Below are positions 52,338 to 62,057 of a DNA stretch of 64,000 bases, one piece after another. Origin of the DNA: Priestia taiwanensis (GTDB lineage: Bacteria > Bacillota > Bacilli > Bacillales > Bacillaceae_G); assembly GCF_014638355.1 (NCBI RefSeq), contig NZ_BMFK01000001.1, positions 124,001 to 188,000 of the forward strand, in the 5' to 3' direction. The translations under genes and the position numbers were made by a program. The notes beneath the pieces are model-generated. The model was not told the DNA's origin. It saw only the letters and a list, made by a program, of their open reading frames with translations, and made no database searches. Position 1 is the stretch's first letter. Each line of letters begins with the position of its first letter.

Positions 52338-53063
52338 ATGGAAAGATTGCAGAAAGTAATTGCGCAAGCAGGTATTGCCTCTCGTAGAAAAGCAGAGGAA
52401 TTAATAAAAGAGGGACAGGTAAAAGTAAACGGCAAAGTCGTAACAGAGTTAGGGACGAAAGTTACTCGATCTGACAAGGTTGAAGTGAACGGCGTTCGTA
52501 TCGAAGGCGAAGAGCCAGTTTATTACTTACTATATAAACCAACAGGTGTTATTTCGAGTGTGAGCGATGATAAAGGAAGAAAAGTGGTAACGGACTTCTT
52601 CCCGTTATTAAAACAACGTGTTTATCCAATCGGTCGCTTAGATTATGATACATCAGGTATTTTATTATTAACGAACGATGGTGATTTCGCGAACTTACTA
52701 ATGCACCCGAAATACGAGGTGGACAAAGTATACGTAGCGAAAGTGAAAGGCATTCCACTTCGTGAGAAAACGCGTGAATTAGAGCGTGGAATTCAATTAG
52801 AAGATGGTAAGACAGCTCCTGCAAAGGTAAAAGTATTATCAGTGGATAAGAAGAAAGGAACAGCTATTGTTCAATTAATTATTCATGAAGGCCGTAACCG
52901 TCAAGTTCGTCGCATGCTTGAAGCTATTGGTCACCAAGTATTAAAGTTAAAACGTGAACGCTTCGGGTTCTTAGGAGTAGAAGGACTGCGCCCAGGAGAA
53001 GCGCGTGCACTTTCTCCACATGAAGTGAAGCAATTGCGTCATCTAGCAGCTCATAAGAAATAA
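52338..53063 (+). CDS. rluB: 23S rRNA pseudouridine synthase RluB
   Basis: A 241-residue pseudouridine synthase. An S4 domain (residues 1-60, ERLQKVIAQAGIASRRKAEELI) is followed by the catalytic domain with GRLDYDTSGILLLTNDGD (catalytic Asp) and HEGRNRQVRRM. RluB modifies U2605-type sites of 23S rRNA. The ATG at 52338 is better spaced from GAGAGGTG than 52329. Precedes resA, as in B. subtilis, and ends inside a long terminator hairpin. Confidence 0.92.
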   Translation: MERLQKVIAQAGIASRRKAEELIKEGQVKVNGKVVTELGTKVTRSDKVEVNGVRIEGEEPVYYLLYKPTGVISSVSDDKGRKVVTDFFPLLKQRVYPIGRLDYDTSGILLLTNDGDFANLLMHPKYEVDKVYVAKVKGIPLREKTRELERGIQLEDGKTAPAKVKVLSVDKKKGTAIVQLIIHEGRNRQVRRMLEAIGHQVLKLKRERFGFLGVEGLRPGEARALSPHEVKQLRHLAAHKK

Positions 53064-53087
53064 CAAGCCTTAGGCTTGTTATTTCTT
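53055..53087. terminator. 16-bp stem overlapping the rluB stop codon
   Basis: AAGAAATAACAAGCCT and AGGCTTGTTATTTCTT are perfect arms around a single T. The left arm includes the last two Lys codons and the stop. Without a following T-run it may reduce rather than end readthrough into resA. Confidence 0.75.
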
Positions 53088-53111
53088 GCGGATGAAAAAG
53101 GGGGAATTTTC

Positions 53112-53639
53112 ATGAAGAAGAACCGACTTATTTTCCGAACAATTATCTTACTTGTACTTGTCGGTGCGGTTGGGTATACGCTGTATCAGAACTTCTATAC
53201 GAAGAAGGAAGAAACATTCACAATGGGAGAGGTGGCTCCTAATTTCGTATTGAAAGATTTGAATGAGAAGGAAATTAGTTTAGAAGATTACAAGGGCAAA
53301 GGGGTAGTACTTAATTTCTGGGGTTCGTGGTGTCCACCATGTAAAGAAGAAATGCCAGCTCTCAATAACTTACATAAGAAGTACAAAGATAAAGGTGTAG
53401 AAGTACTTGGTGTTAATGCGGGCGATACACCATTAGTTGCACAAACATTCGCAGAGAAGATGGACTTGGAATTTCCAAGTGTCATGGATACAAAAGGTGA
53501 TGTACAGCGCGCATATAAAGTTGTACCACTTCCAACGACGTTCTTAATCGATTCAGATGGAAAAGTAGTGAGGATGATTACAGGCATCAAGACAGAAGCT
53601 GAATTTGAGGAATATTTTAAAGAAATCATGCCGTCATAG
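53112..53639 (+). CDS. resA: Thiol-disulfide oxidoreductase ResA
   Basis: A 175-residue membrane-anchored thioredoxin-like protein. One N-terminal transmembrane helix (about 5-25) and an extracytoplasmic domain with NFWGSWCPPCKEEMP (CPPC active site) and the cis-Pro loop VPLPTTFLID. ResA keeps the apo-cytochrome c haem-binding cysteines reduced. ATG 53112 behind AAAGGGGG. First gene of resABC for cytochrome c maturation (System II). Confidence 0.94.
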   Translation: MKKNRLIFRTIILLVLVGAVGYTLYQNFYTKKEETFTMGEVAPNFVLKDLNEKEISLEDYKGKGVVLNFWGSWCPPCKEEMPALNNLHKKYKDKGVEVLGVNAGDTPLVAQTFAEKMDLEFPSVMDTKGDVQRAYKVVPLPTTFLIDSDGKVVRMITGIKTEAEFEEYFKEIMPS

Positions 53640-53682
53640 TTTTCCATATTTATAGAATTAATATGTAATTGGGGTGGAAGGA

Positions 53683-55296
53683 ATGAAAGAAGTTAAATGT
53701 TCATGTGGACATATTAATCACGTTGGAACAGCTTTTTGTGAAGCTTGTGGCAAACCATTTCAAAATGAAGATAGTAATGAACTATTAGATATGAGGTATG
53801 AAGGGTCTGCACGACGCTCTATCGTTTATAAGAAGACGATTATTGATAAAGTGTGGAACTTCTTCTCATCTGTGAAAGTCGGCGTATGGCTAATTTTGCT
53901 TACATTGATTGCATCAGCAGTAGGGACGATTTTTCCTCAGAAGATGTATATTCCGCCAACAATTGATCCGAGTGAGTATTACTATCTACAATACGGCACG
54001 TTCGGTGAGTTGTATTACCAGCTAGGATTCCATGATTTATATAGTTCATGGTGGTATTTACTACTTATCGCCTTAATTGGTGTGTCGCTTGTTATTTGTA
54101 GTATTGACCGTGTTGTACCTTTATATAAGGCATTGAAGAACCAAGGTGTTACTCGCCATGAGCGCTTCATGAAGCGTCAACGTTTATATAGTATAACGAA
54201 AGATGTGACGGATGAAGAGTTAGCAAGAGTAACAAAACAATTAGAAAGTAAGCGCTACAATATCCGTATGGAAAATGGCAACATTTTAGCGGAGAAAGGA
54301 CGTTTCTCACGTTGGGGTCCATATGTGAACCACGTGGGGTTAATTATTTTCTTAATTGGTGGTATGTTACGTTTCGTACCTGGTATGTATGTGGACAAAG
54401 TGCTATGGCTTCGTGAAGGGGAGACAAAAGCGATTCCGGGCACAAATGATGAATATTATTTGAAGAACAATGAATTTACGCTAGAGGTATACGACAAAGA
54501 CAAAGATAAAGCAGTGTTTAAAGATGCGCTTGAATCAATTGATAAAACAATTGCGAAGAACTATCAGTCAGATTTAGTCTTATATAAGGCAGAGGAAAGA
54601 ACAGTCGGAGCTGAACCAACTTTAACGGAAGTGAAAGAAGAATCTATTCGTGTGAACCAACCGCTTAAATTCGATGGGTATGCTGTCTATCAAGTTGATT
54701 ATAAAGCAGACGAGTTAAGCAAGATGAGTTTCTATTTAGAAGATAAAACAACGAAAGAAAAGCTAGGGGACATTACCGTGGATTTGAATAATCCGGAGAG
54801 TAGTTACGATTTAGGTAATGGTAATAAAGTGGAAATTGTTGAATATTTCCCAGACTTCTATTTCAACGAAAATGGAGAACCGAATACGAAAACACCAATT
54901 CCGAATAACCCGGCATTTGTGTTCAAGATGTACACGAAGGATAAACCAAACGGGGAAATGAGTTTCGTTGGGATTATGCAAACGATTGAAAGTGATACAA
55001 GCGATAACCAATACAAGATGGCATTCAAAGGCGTGGAAATGCGTGACGTAAGTGGCTTGACAGTTCGTCTAGACAACACGTTATGGATTCTGGCTATTGG
55101 TGGCTTTATCTTTATGGTAGGTGTTATACAAGGGATGTACTGGCATCACCGTCGTATTTGGATTCAACGTATAAACGATGAGATTGTCCTAGCGGGGTAT
55201 ACGAACAAGAACTGGTTCAGTTTCACGAAAGAAATTGATCAAGTGCTTGAAGGGACATCAATCGTGCGTCCAGAGGACCAGAAAAAGAAAAACTAG
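53683..55296 (+). CDS. resB: Cytochrome c biogenesis protein ResB
   Basis: A 537-residue System II membrane protein with membrane segments near 55-80, 110-135, 195-215 and 460-485 and a large extracytoplasmic domain between the last two. FSSVKVGVWLILLTLIASAVGTIFP and GPYVNHVGLIIF are family marks. The N-terminus carries an unusual four-Cys zinc-ribbon pattern (Cys6, 8, 19, 22). The ATG at 53683 follows GGGGTGG. With ResC it transports haem to, and ligates it with, apocytochrome c. Confidence 0.93.
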   Translation: MKEVKCSCGHINHVGTAFCEACGKPFQNEDSNELLDMRYEGSARRSIVYKKTIIDKVWNFFSSVKVGVWLILLTLIASAVGTIFPQKMYIPPTIDPSEYYYLQYGTFGELYYQLGFHDLYSSWWYLLLIALIGVSLVICSIDRVVPLYKALKNQGVTRHERFMKRQRLYSITKDVTDEELARVTKQLESKRYNIRMENGNILAEKGRFSRWGPYVNHVGLIIFLIGGMLRFVPGMYVDKVLWLREGETKAIPGTNDEYYLKNNEFTLEVYDKDKDKAVFKDALESIDKTIAKNYQSDLVLYKAEERTVGAEPTLTEVKEESIRVNQPLKFDGYAVYQVDYKADELSKMSFYLEDKTTKEKLGDITVDLNNPESSYDLGNGNKVEIVEYFPDFYFNENGEPNTKTPIPNNPAFVFKMYTKDKPNGEMSFVGIMQTIESDTSDNQYKMAFKGVEMRDVSGLTVRLDNTLWILAIGGFIFMVGVIQGMYWHHRRIWIQRINDEIVLAGYTNKNWFSFTKEIDQVLEGTSIVRPEDQKKKN

Positions 55297-55314
55297 GTGT
55301 AAGGTGGGAGAAAG

Positions 55315-56499
55315 TTGGCAGAATTAAGCAGTAATTTATTATTCGTTGCGTTTATTTTATATTTAGTTGCGACATGTTTTTTTGGCGGTGCAATTCGTCA
55401 GAAGAATCTTGACAGCAATAAGAATAGATCGGCAACAATTGCGATTGCCGTAACGATTGCTGGTTTCGTCAGTCAATTAGGTTATTTCGTTACGCGTTGG
55501 ATTGCAGGGGGACATGCGCCTGTAAGTAATTTCTTTGAATTCGCGACATTCTTTGGGATGATGCTTGTCGGCGCATTCATCATTATTTTCTTTATGTACC
55601 GTGTAGCGGTTGTTGGATTATTTGCATTACCAGTTGCTATTCTATTAATTGCGTATGCAAGTATGTTCCCAAGGGAGATTTCACCGCTTATTCCAGCGTT
55701 ACAAACACATTGGTTATATATTCATGTTATTACAGCGGCAGCTGGACAAGCGATTCTTTCTATTAGCTTCGTAACAGGATTAATTTATTTAATTCGCCAA
55801 GTAAATCAAGCGAAGAAAAGCAAGCAAACATTCTGGTTAGAAGTAGTATTCTTCTTCGTTGTATGTACAGTAGGTTTCATTCTTATGACGACTGTGTATT
55901 CAAGCATGCAATACGAAGCTAAGTTTAAGTATGTAACGAAAAATGCAGAACAAATAGAACATGAAGCAGAGCTTACATATACACTTCCGGCATTAGTAAC
56001 ACCTTACAAAGGGGAGTTATTAACGGAAGGGAAGCAAGATGGATTTGTTGAAGTTCCAATGATTATTAATGGTAAGAAATTTAACACTGTTATTTGGTCA
56101 GTTATTTCGGGTACTATTCTGTACATTCTAATCCGTCTACTTACACGTAAGCGATTAGGTGAATTATTAAAGCCGACGGTTCAACGAATTAGTCCGGAAG
56201 TATTGGATGAAATTAGTTATCGTTCGGTTGCGATTGGTTTCCCTGTCTTCACGTTAGGTGCATTAGTATTTGCGATGATTTGGGCACAAATTGCGTGGAC
56301 GCGCTTCTGGGGTTGGGATCCGAAAGAAGTGTGGGCGCTTATTACGTGGTTATTCTACGCAGCATTTTTACATTTACGATTATCAAAAGGATGGCACGGA
56401 GAGAAGTCTGCATGGCTTGCAATTATTGGCTTCATGATTATTATGTTTAACTTCGTTGTTGTTAACTTAGTAATCGCTGGCTTGCACTCTTATGCATAA
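55315..56499 (+). CDS. resC: Cytochrome c biogenesis protein ResC (CcsA-like)
   Basis: A 394-residue integral membrane protein with about eight helices. The haem-binding tryptophan-rich motif [14 protein letters not shown] and conserved histidines ([19 protein letters not shown]) are visible. It starts with TTG at 55315 behind GGTGGGAG, which is supported by the position of the first membrane helix. Partner of ResB in haem delivery. Followed by a terminator separating it from resD. Confidence 0.94.
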   Translation: MAELSSNLLFVAFILYLVATCFFGGAIRQKNLDSNKNRSATIAIAVTIAGFVSQLGYFVTRWIAGGHAPVSNFFEFATFFGMMLVGAFIIIFFMYRVAVVGLFALPVAILLIAYASMFPREISPLIPALQTHWLYIHVITAAAGQAILSISFVTGLIYLIRQVNQAKKSKQTFWLEVVFFFVVCTVGFILMTTVYSSMQYEAKFKYVTKNAEQIEHEAELTYTLPALVTPYKGELLTEGKQDGFVEVPMIINGKKFNTVIWSVISGTILYILIRLLTRKRLGELLKPTVQRISPEVLDEISYRSVAIGFPVFTLGALVFAMIWAQIAWTRFWGWDPKEVWALITWLFYAAFLHLRLSKGWHGEKSAWLAIIGFMIIMFNFVVVNLVIAGLHSYA

Positions 56500-56501
56500 T
56501 G

Positions 56502-56540
56502 AAAAAAGAAGTTCTGATTTGTTTCAGGGCTTCTTTTTTT
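56502..56540 (+). terminator. Terminator after resC
   Basis: GAAGTTCTGA pairs with TTCAGGGCTTC with a bulge, flanked by A6 and T7 runs. Confidence 0.88.
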
Positions 56541-56693
56541 AAAATATGGGAAGAATATAACCATATATAGCCAAAAAAATCTTTAGATATAGTGTATAAG
56601 TCGTTTTTATTGACAAAGCTATGGAAAATAATGAAAAATATATGGCATTTGCCTCTGAAATTTTGTAAAATGTTGTCGAGAGGAGTTGCTTTC

Positions 56694-57410
56694 ATGGAAA
56701 AAGAAATGAGAATTCTAATAGTAGATGACGAGGATCGTATTCGTCGATTATTGAAAATGTACTTAGAACGAGAAGGCTACATCATTGAAGAGGCTGAGGA
56801 TGGCGAGATAGCTCTTCAGAAAGCAATCACGAATGACTATGATCTAATCTTATTAGATTTAATGATGCCAAAGAAAGATGGAATTGAAGTGTGCCAAGAA
56901 ATTCGTACGCGTAAATCAACTCCAATTATTATGTTAACAGCAAAAGGCGAAGAAGTGAATCGCGTACAAGGATTTGAAGTGGGGACAGATGACTATATTG
57001 TGAAACCGTTCAGCCCACGTGAAGTTGTTCTTCGTGTCAAGGCGTTATTACGTAGAGCGTCGACAACGACATTTATTAATACAGACACAACATCTAAAGA
57101 TTTAATTGTATTCCCTCATTTAACAATTGACAACGATGCACACCGTGTATCTGTTGATGGAATAGATGTGAATTTAACACCAAAAGAATATGAATTACTT
57201 CTATACTTAGCGAAATCGCCAGATAAAGTATTCGATCGTGAGAAATTATTAAAGGAAGTATGGCACTATGAATTTTTCGGTGACTTACGTACAGTCGATA
57301 CACATGTGAAGCGCTTACGCGAGAAGTTGAATCAGAAATCAGCTGATGCAGCGAAAATGATCGTAACAGTATGGGGTGTAGGGTATAAATTTGAGGTGAC
57401 AACAGCGTAA
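56694..57410 (+). CDS. resD: Response regulator ResD
   Basis: A 238-residue OmpR-type response regulator. The receiver domain has acidic pocket DDED, phospho-acceptor in LILLDLMMPKKDG (about Asp57) and switch Lys in DDYIVKPFSP; the C-terminal winged helix ends VWGVGYKFE. ATG 56694 behind GAGAGGAG. ResDE controls respiration and anaerobic genes and, in B. cereus, enterotoxin expression including nhe. Overlaps resE by one base. Confidence 0.94.
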   Translation: MEKEMRILIVDDEDRIRRLLKMYLEREGYIIEEAEDGEIALQKAITNDYDLILLDLMMPKKDGIEVCQEIRTRKSTPIIMLTAKGEEVNRVQGFEVGTDDYIVKPFSPREVVLRVKALLRRASTTTFINTDTTSKDLIVFPHLTIDNDAHRVSVDGIDVNLTPKEYELLLYLAKSPDKVFDREKLLKEVWHYEFFGDLRTVDTHVKRLREKLNQKSADAAKMIVTVWGVGYKFEVTTA

Positions 57411-59185
57411 TGCTTTGGCGTAGTGTAGTAGGAAAGCTATGGTTCACTATTCTTCTTCTCGTATCATTTGTATTAGCATTTTTAACAATTTTGTTAACGG
57501 GGTATTTCGAGACCTATTACGAGAAAGAGGTAGAACGTCGTATTACAGAAAATGCTGAGCGTGTTGTGAAAATGGTACATGAAGACATTTCGGAAGACTT
57601 GTTGCATAAATTTGCAACAAGTCTTATGACATCTCAAGCAAGAATGACCATTGTGAAGGAAGACGGGAGTGTATGGCGCTCAGATTCACATTCGTTCGTA
57701 AGTGAACTTTCTTTGGAAGAAATAAAAGAAAACGATGAATTAGCGAAAGCGTTCACAGAACGAACGAAAGTAATTACGCTACTAGAATCATCATCTGAGT
57801 CAGATCAATTTGCTAGTCAGCATCAAGTTGTTATTGCGATGCCAATTTCGATATCAGGAATGGATACGGTTATTATTCAACATTCCTTGCAAGAAGTAGA
57901 GAATACGTCCAATCACATGATTAAATTCATTTTCCTATCGGCTGGATTTGCAATTATCTTAACGACAATTTTCTCGTTCTTCTTATCGACAAGAATTACA
58001 GAGCCACTTCGTAAAATGAAAGAAGTAGCGGCAGAAGTTGCAACAGGGAAATATGATGCAAAGATTCCAATTGTCTCAAAAGATGAAATCGGTGACCTTG
58101 CGCGTGCCTTTAATCAGATGGGACGAAAATTACAGTTTAACATAAATGCCCTTAAGCAACAGAAAGCACAATTATCAAGTATTTTAAGCAGTATGGCGGA
58201 TGGTGTTATTACCCTTAGTCAAAAAGGAGAAATCCTTTTAACAAATCCACCAGCCCAGCAATTTATGCAGACGTGGTTTTTAGAACGTGGTATGCAGCAA
58301 TTGAATAATCGTAATTTACCAGATGAGTTAGTTCAACTATTTCATAACGTCGTTGAAACAGAGTCCGAGCAAGTTATTGAAGTTGATATGACAAAAGGAA
58401 ACTGGGTAATCATTATGACACCGCTGTACAACCAGACGAAGGTTCGCGGCGCTGTAGCTGTTTTACGTGATATGACCGAAGAACGTCGCCTTGATAAGAT
58501 GCGCACTGACTTCATCGCGAACGTGTCACACGAATTACGTACGCCGATGGTGATGCTACAAGGGTATAGTGAAGCTATTTTAGACGGTATTGCGAGTACA
58601 GAGGAAGAGCAGCATGAGCTTGTCCAAATTATTTATGAAGAGTCACTTCGTCTAGGACGATTAGTAAATGAATTACTTGATTTAGCAAGAATGGAAAGTG
58701 GCCGTGTTCAATTGAATATGGAAGAGATGAATATTCAAGCTTTTGTAGAGAAAATCACGCGTAAGTTCCAAGGTATTGCTAAGGATAAGAACATTCATTT
58801 AGAGGCGACATTTATGAATGATGTCACAACACATGTATTTGACGGTGACCGTGTTGAGCAAGTATTAACGAATTTAATTGATAATGCGATTCGTCATACA
58901 CCAGATGAAGGCAGTGTCACATTATTCGTAGAGGAAAAACAAGAAGGAATTCAGTTCCAAGTAACAGACACTGGATCAGGTATTCCAGAAGAAGATTTAT
59001 CATACGTATTTGAACGTTTCTACAAAGCAGACAAAGCACGAACGAGAGGACGTGCTGGCACAGGTCTAGGCCTTGCCATTGCGAAGAATATTGTCGATGC
59101 ACATGCAGGAAAGATTAGTGTTACAAGCGTCTATGGTGAAGGAACGACATTTACGGTCTTTTTACCGAACAAAGAGATTGGCTGA
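57410..59185 (+). CDS. resE: Sensor histidine kinase ResE
   Basis: A 591-residue membrane kinase. Two transmembrane helices (about 10-30 and 170-190) flank an extracytoplasmic domain; HAMP (about 190-245), PAS (about 255-360), then FIANVSHELRTPM with the phospho-His, N box NLIDNAIRHT, and G boxes DTGSGIPEED and GTGLGLAIAKN. ATG overlaps the resD stop. It senses redox state and phosphorylates ResD. Confidence 0.94.
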   Translation: MLWRSVVGKLWFTILLLVSFVLAFLTILLTGYFETYYEKEVERRITENAERVVKMVHEDISEDLLHKFATSLMTSQARMTIVKEDGSVWRSDSHSFVSELSLEEIKENDELAKAFTERTKVITLLESSSESDQFASQHQVVIAMPISISGMDTVIIQHSLQEVENTSNHMIKFIFLSAGFAIILTTIFSFFLSTRITEPLRKMKEVAAEVATGKYDAKIPIVSKDEIGDLARAFNQMGRKLQFNINALKQQKAQLSSILSSMADGVITLSQKGEILLTNPPAQQFMQTWFLERGMQQLNNRNLPDELVQLFHNVVETESEQVIEVDMTKGNWVIIMTPLYNQTKVRGAVAVLRDMTEERRLDKMRTDFIANVSHELRTPMVMLQGYSEAILDGIASTEEEQHELVQIIYEESLRLGRLVNELLDLARMESGRVQLNMEEMNIQAFVEKITRKFQGIAKDKNIHLEATFMNDVTTHVFDGDRVEQVLTNLIDNAIRHTPDEGSVTLFVEEKQEGIQFQVTDTGSGIPEEDLSYVFERFYKADKARTRGRAGTGLGLAIAKNIVDAHAGKISVTSVYGEGTTFTVFLPNKEIG

Positions 59186-59199
59186 TAGCCAATCTCTTT
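59171..59199. terminator. Terminator overlapping the resE stop
   Basis: AAAGAGATTGGCT and AGCCAATCTCTTT form a perfect 13-bp stem with loop GAT, followed by GTTTAG. It overlaps the resE stop and ends just before the stop of the convergent lipoprotein gene. Confidence 0.82.
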
Positions 59200-59201
59200 G
59201 T

Positions 59202-59591
59202 TTAGTTTAGGAGTATTATTTCTTTGAATGATACAGCATCTTCTAATGTTCCGTAACTTTCGTCGTTGGTGTCACCGAGCAACGTAGCACTTCCATTTGG
59301 ATTGAACCAAATCATATATGCGGCTTCGCGTTTTTCGTATGTTACTTTCATGAATACATCTTCTTTTCGTGCCATGGATGGTTGGACACCTTTTTCCCAT
59401 TTTACGTTGTGCAGTGCATGTTCTATTTTGGATAAGGTTGAATCGTCGGAAACAACTTTTTCTGCTCCGTATTTACCGGTTGCTTCTGTTAATTGGATGG
59501 TCACTTTTGTTAGGGGCTCTGATTTTTGAGTGCAAGCGGATAGGAGGAGACAGAGGAAGATGAGACTAAAGAGCGGACGTAATTTTCTCAT
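59202..59591 (-). CDS. Putative lipoprotein, unknown function
   Basis: A 129-residue lipoprotein from the ATG at 59591 behind GGAGGTGC. The signal peptide ends in a lipobox (LLSAC) with Cys at about residue 21. The mature part is a small mixed alpha/beta domain (VTIQLTEATGKYGAEKVV, YMIWFNPNGSATLL). I recognise no family with certainty. It is convergent with resE and divergent from the tyrS leader. Confidence 0.75.
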   Translation of the reverse strand: MRKLRPLFSLIFLCLLLSACTQKSEPLTKVTIQLTEATGKYGAEKVVSDDSTLSKIEHALHNVKWEKGVQPSMARKEDVFMKVTYEKREAAYMIWFNPNGSATLLGDTNDESYGTLEDAVSFKEIILLN

Positions 59592-59758
59592 AGAAAGCAC
59601 CTCCGTTTGTATACTATATTCGTGTAGACAGGAGATAAGTCCTTTCTTTAGAGTTACGTATCGATAGAAGAGGGAGGGGTAGAAATGTACTAGTATTCGC
59701 AATAATAAATACCTCATTAAGATTTTACTATTAATTAAAATCATACGTAATAAAAATT

Positions 59759-59787
59759 TTGATTTTTTCTAATTTTTAAATTATAAT
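59759..59787 (+). promoter_or_regulatory. Promoter of the tyrS T-box transcript
   Basis: TTGATT (59759-59764), 17-bp spacer, TATAAT (59782-59787): a good sigma-A promoter placed just before the T-box leader. Confidence 0.8.
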
Positions 59788-59793
59788 AAAGGC

Positions 59794-60025
59794 ATATACA
59801 TGAAATGTCATGATAGGAATAAGTAGTTGTTATCTCCCTGTTGAAGAGAGCTGGTGGATGGTGCGAGCCAGTACATAGATGATAATGAAATACATCCTTG
59901 AACTTTCTTTGTGAACAACAAGTAGCAAAGGACGGGCGAACCGTTATTTCGATGAGTGGAAGATACATCTTCAAGAAGGGTGGTACCGCGTTATACACGT
60001 CCCTTTGTTTGGAGGTGTTTTTTTG
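59794..60025 (+). promoter_or_regulatory. T-box leader for tyrosyl-tRNA synthetase
   Basis: A tRNA-sensing riboswitch of about 230 nt. The T-box sequence GGGTGGTACCGCG lies at 59978-59990. It is followed by a terminator (about 59995-60024: ACACGTCC pairing with GGAGGTGT, then T7). In the Stem I region, TAC at 59891-59893 is the probable specifier codon, matching tyrosine. Uncharged tRNA-Tyr would favour the antiterminator and turn on tyrS. Confidence 0.93.
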
Positions 60026-60057
60026 TGTTTTACATATTAAATTAGGAGGAATACGTG

Positions 60058-61302
60058 ATGGATTTTCTGAAACAGTTATCAAAGGAACAACTAGTAGAAG
60101 TAGAGAGACAACTTGCGATTTATCATAATGGCGCGAAAGAGATTATTCCAGAGATTGAGTTGAAGAATAAGCTAGCAAAATCAGTGTTACACAACATACC
60201 TCTAAAAATTAAGCTAGGGTTAGATCCGTCCGCTCCTGACGTTCATTTAGGGCATACAGTTGTCTTAAACAAGTTAAAGCAATTTCAAGAAAACGGGCAT
60301 ATCATTCAGCTTATTATCGGTGATTTTACAGGTAAAATAGGTGATCCAACGGGGAAATCGGCAATTCGAAAGCAGTTAACGACGGAAGAAGTACAGATAA
60401 ATGCAAAGACGTATTTCAAACAATTTGGGAAAGTGCTAGATATGGAGAAAGTAGAACTTCACTACAATTCGAAATGGTTAGCAGGGTTACAGTTAGAGCA
60501 ACTTATTCATTTATCATCTAGTATTACAGTTGCACGCTTACTAGAGCGTAATGACTTTGCCAACCGCCTAGCGAAAGGAAAGCCAATTTCTTTACATGAG
60601 TTCTTCTACCCACTGATGCAAGGGTATGATTCTGTAGCACTCGAAAGCGATGTTGAGCTTGGTGGAACAGATCAACATTTTAACGTGTTAATGGGAAGAC
60701 ATTTGCAAGAGCACTTCGGGAAAGAAAAACAGGTAGTCTTATTACTTCCGTTACTTGAAGGCTTAGACGGCGTAGAGAAGATGTCGAAGTCGAAGCATAA
60801 TTACATCGGTATTGATGAGGATCCGAATGATATGTACGGAAAAACGATGTCGCTACCAGATGAGTTAATCGGGAAGTACATTGACCTTGTAACGGACTTA
60901 TCTCTTGATGAAAAAGAGAAGGTGAAGAAGGAACTTACAAATGGCATTTTTCATCCACGTGATGCGAAGATGCACCTTGCTCGTACAATTGTTGCGATGT
61001 ACCACGGAGAAGAAGTGGCTGACAAAGCGGAAGAAACGTTCAAAATTATCTTCCAAAAGGGAGCACTTCCAGATGATATGCCAATTATCACATGGAACGG
61101 TCCGCAAGAGGTGCCAATCGTTGAGTTATTGATGGCGTTAGAGTTACTGAAATCAAAAACAGAAGCGCGTAAAATGATTCAAAATGGCGGTGTACGTATT
61201 AATCAAGTGAAAGTAGAGAACATTCATCTGAACGTATCCACAGTAGAAGAAGTTATCGTACAAGTGGGGAAACGTAAATTTATGAAAGTTGTTCCAAAAT
61301 GA
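60058..61302 (+). CDS. tyrZ: Tyrosyl-tRNA synthetase (TyrZ type)
   Basis: A 414-residue class I synthetase. HIGH-like HLGH lies in [16 protein letters not shown] near residue 60, KMSKS at about 241-245, and an S4 RNA-binding domain (about 345-410) ends the protein. The sequence is of the longer type related to B. subtilis TyrZ rather than TyrS. ATG 60058 behind TAGGAGGA at 7 bp. Controlled by the T-box upstream. Most bacilli with this enzyme also have TyrS, so it may be a second, inducible copy. Confidence 0.92.
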   Translation: MDFLKQLSKEQLVEVERQLAIYHNGAKEIIPEIELKNKLAKSVLHNIPLKIKLGLDPSAPDVHLGHTVVLNKLKQFQENGHIIQLIIGDFTGKIGDPTGKSAIRKQLTTEEVQINAKTYFKQFGKVLDMEKVELHYNSKWLAGLQLEQLIHLSSSITVARLLERNDFANRLAKGKPISLHEFFYPLMQGYDSVALESDVELGGTDQHFNVLMGRHLQEHFGKEKQVVLLLPLLEGLDGVEKMSKSKHNYIGIDEDPNDMYGKTMSLPDELIGKYIDLVTDLSLDEKEKVKKELTNGIFHPRDAKMHLARTIVAMYHGEEVADKAEETFKIIFQKGALPDDMPIITWNGPQEVPIVELLMALELLKSKTEARKMIQNGGVRINQVKVENIHLNVSTVEEVIVQVGKRKFMKVVPK

Positions 61303-61561
61303 GAGAATGAAGCAATGCGGTGTTTGTACTTCTAGTAGTGATAGGTATAGGTGGTTAACTATAAACAGTGTAATCAACTAATAAATATATAAGTAGGAAG
61401 TAGTATAGAAGTTATGTAAAATAATAGAAATGCAAAAATTGTCATACTAAAGAACTATTCTTTTTAGATTAATCAGATAATAATTGAAAGATTTATGGGA
61501 AATATGTTACTATGTTGGTGAAATGCCAAATAATGGTTAGTTCAAGAAAGGGGGGAGTATC
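61303..61561. other. Intergenic region before esxA
   Basis: About 260 AT-rich bases without a gene. Only the ribosome site AAAGGGGGGAG at the end is clear. Confidence 0.5.
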
Positions 61562-61858
61562 GTGGCAGGACAAATTCGTGTTAGTCCAGCAGAGTTAGAG
61601 GTTAGAGCGAAGCGCTACGGACAAGGTTCAGAACAGATTACTAGTGTATTAACTCAATTACAAAGTTTGCAAGATCAATTAGCAACAGAATGGGAAGGTC
61701 GTGCATTCGAAGGTTTCCAACAACAATGGGACCAATTAAGACCGAAAGTTCAAAACTTCGCTGAGTTGTTAATGGCTATCCAACATCAATTAGAGCAGAC
61801 AGCTGGTGCTATGAGAGAGCATGACGAAGCTTTATCTCGTAATTTTGGCTTCAAATAA
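61562..61858 (+). CDS. esxA: WXG100 protein, EsxA/YukE-like type VII substrate
   Basis: A 98-residue helical-hairpin protein with the WEG turn (TEWEGRAFEGFQQQW, residues about 43-57) that gives the family its name. GTG start at 61562 behind AAAGGGGGGAG. It is the secreted marker substrate of the type VIIb system and is followed by an EsaA/YueB-like gene, so a full ess/yuk locus should continue to the right. It is about 46 kb from the polymorphic toxin. Confidence 0.93.
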   Translation: MAGQIRVSPAELEVRAKRYGQGSEQITSVLTQLQSLQDQLATEWEGRAFEGFQQQWDQLRPKVQNFAELLMAIQHQLEQTAGAMREHDEALSRNFGFK

Positions 61859-61877
61859 GATGGTATGTGGATAAAAG

Positions 61878-61916
61878 CAAGGAACATATTACATATAGTG
61901 TTTTTCCTTGTTTTTT
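61878..61916 (+). terminator. Terminator after esxA
   Basis: CAAGGAA and TTCCTTG around a long AT-rich loop, followed by TTTTTT. It would make esxA more abundant than downstream genes. Confidence 0.7.
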
Positions 61917-61918
61917 CA

Positions 61919-61950
61919 TTAAGTCATACAACAATCGTTGTATGGCTTAA
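61919..61950 (+). repeat. 14-bp stem hairpin after esxA terminator
   Basis: TTAAGTCATACAAC and GTTGTATGGCTTAA (one G-U) with loop AATC. No T-run; it may stabilise or process the transcript. Confidence 0.65.
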
Positions 61951-62057
61951 TTGCTTTCTTGTTACATAAGAATGCAAGGATGCTAAAGGGATGGCGTATG
62001 ATGATGTTATACCGAATTTTTCATCTTACTATTTTTGTTTTGCAGGAGTGATAATTA

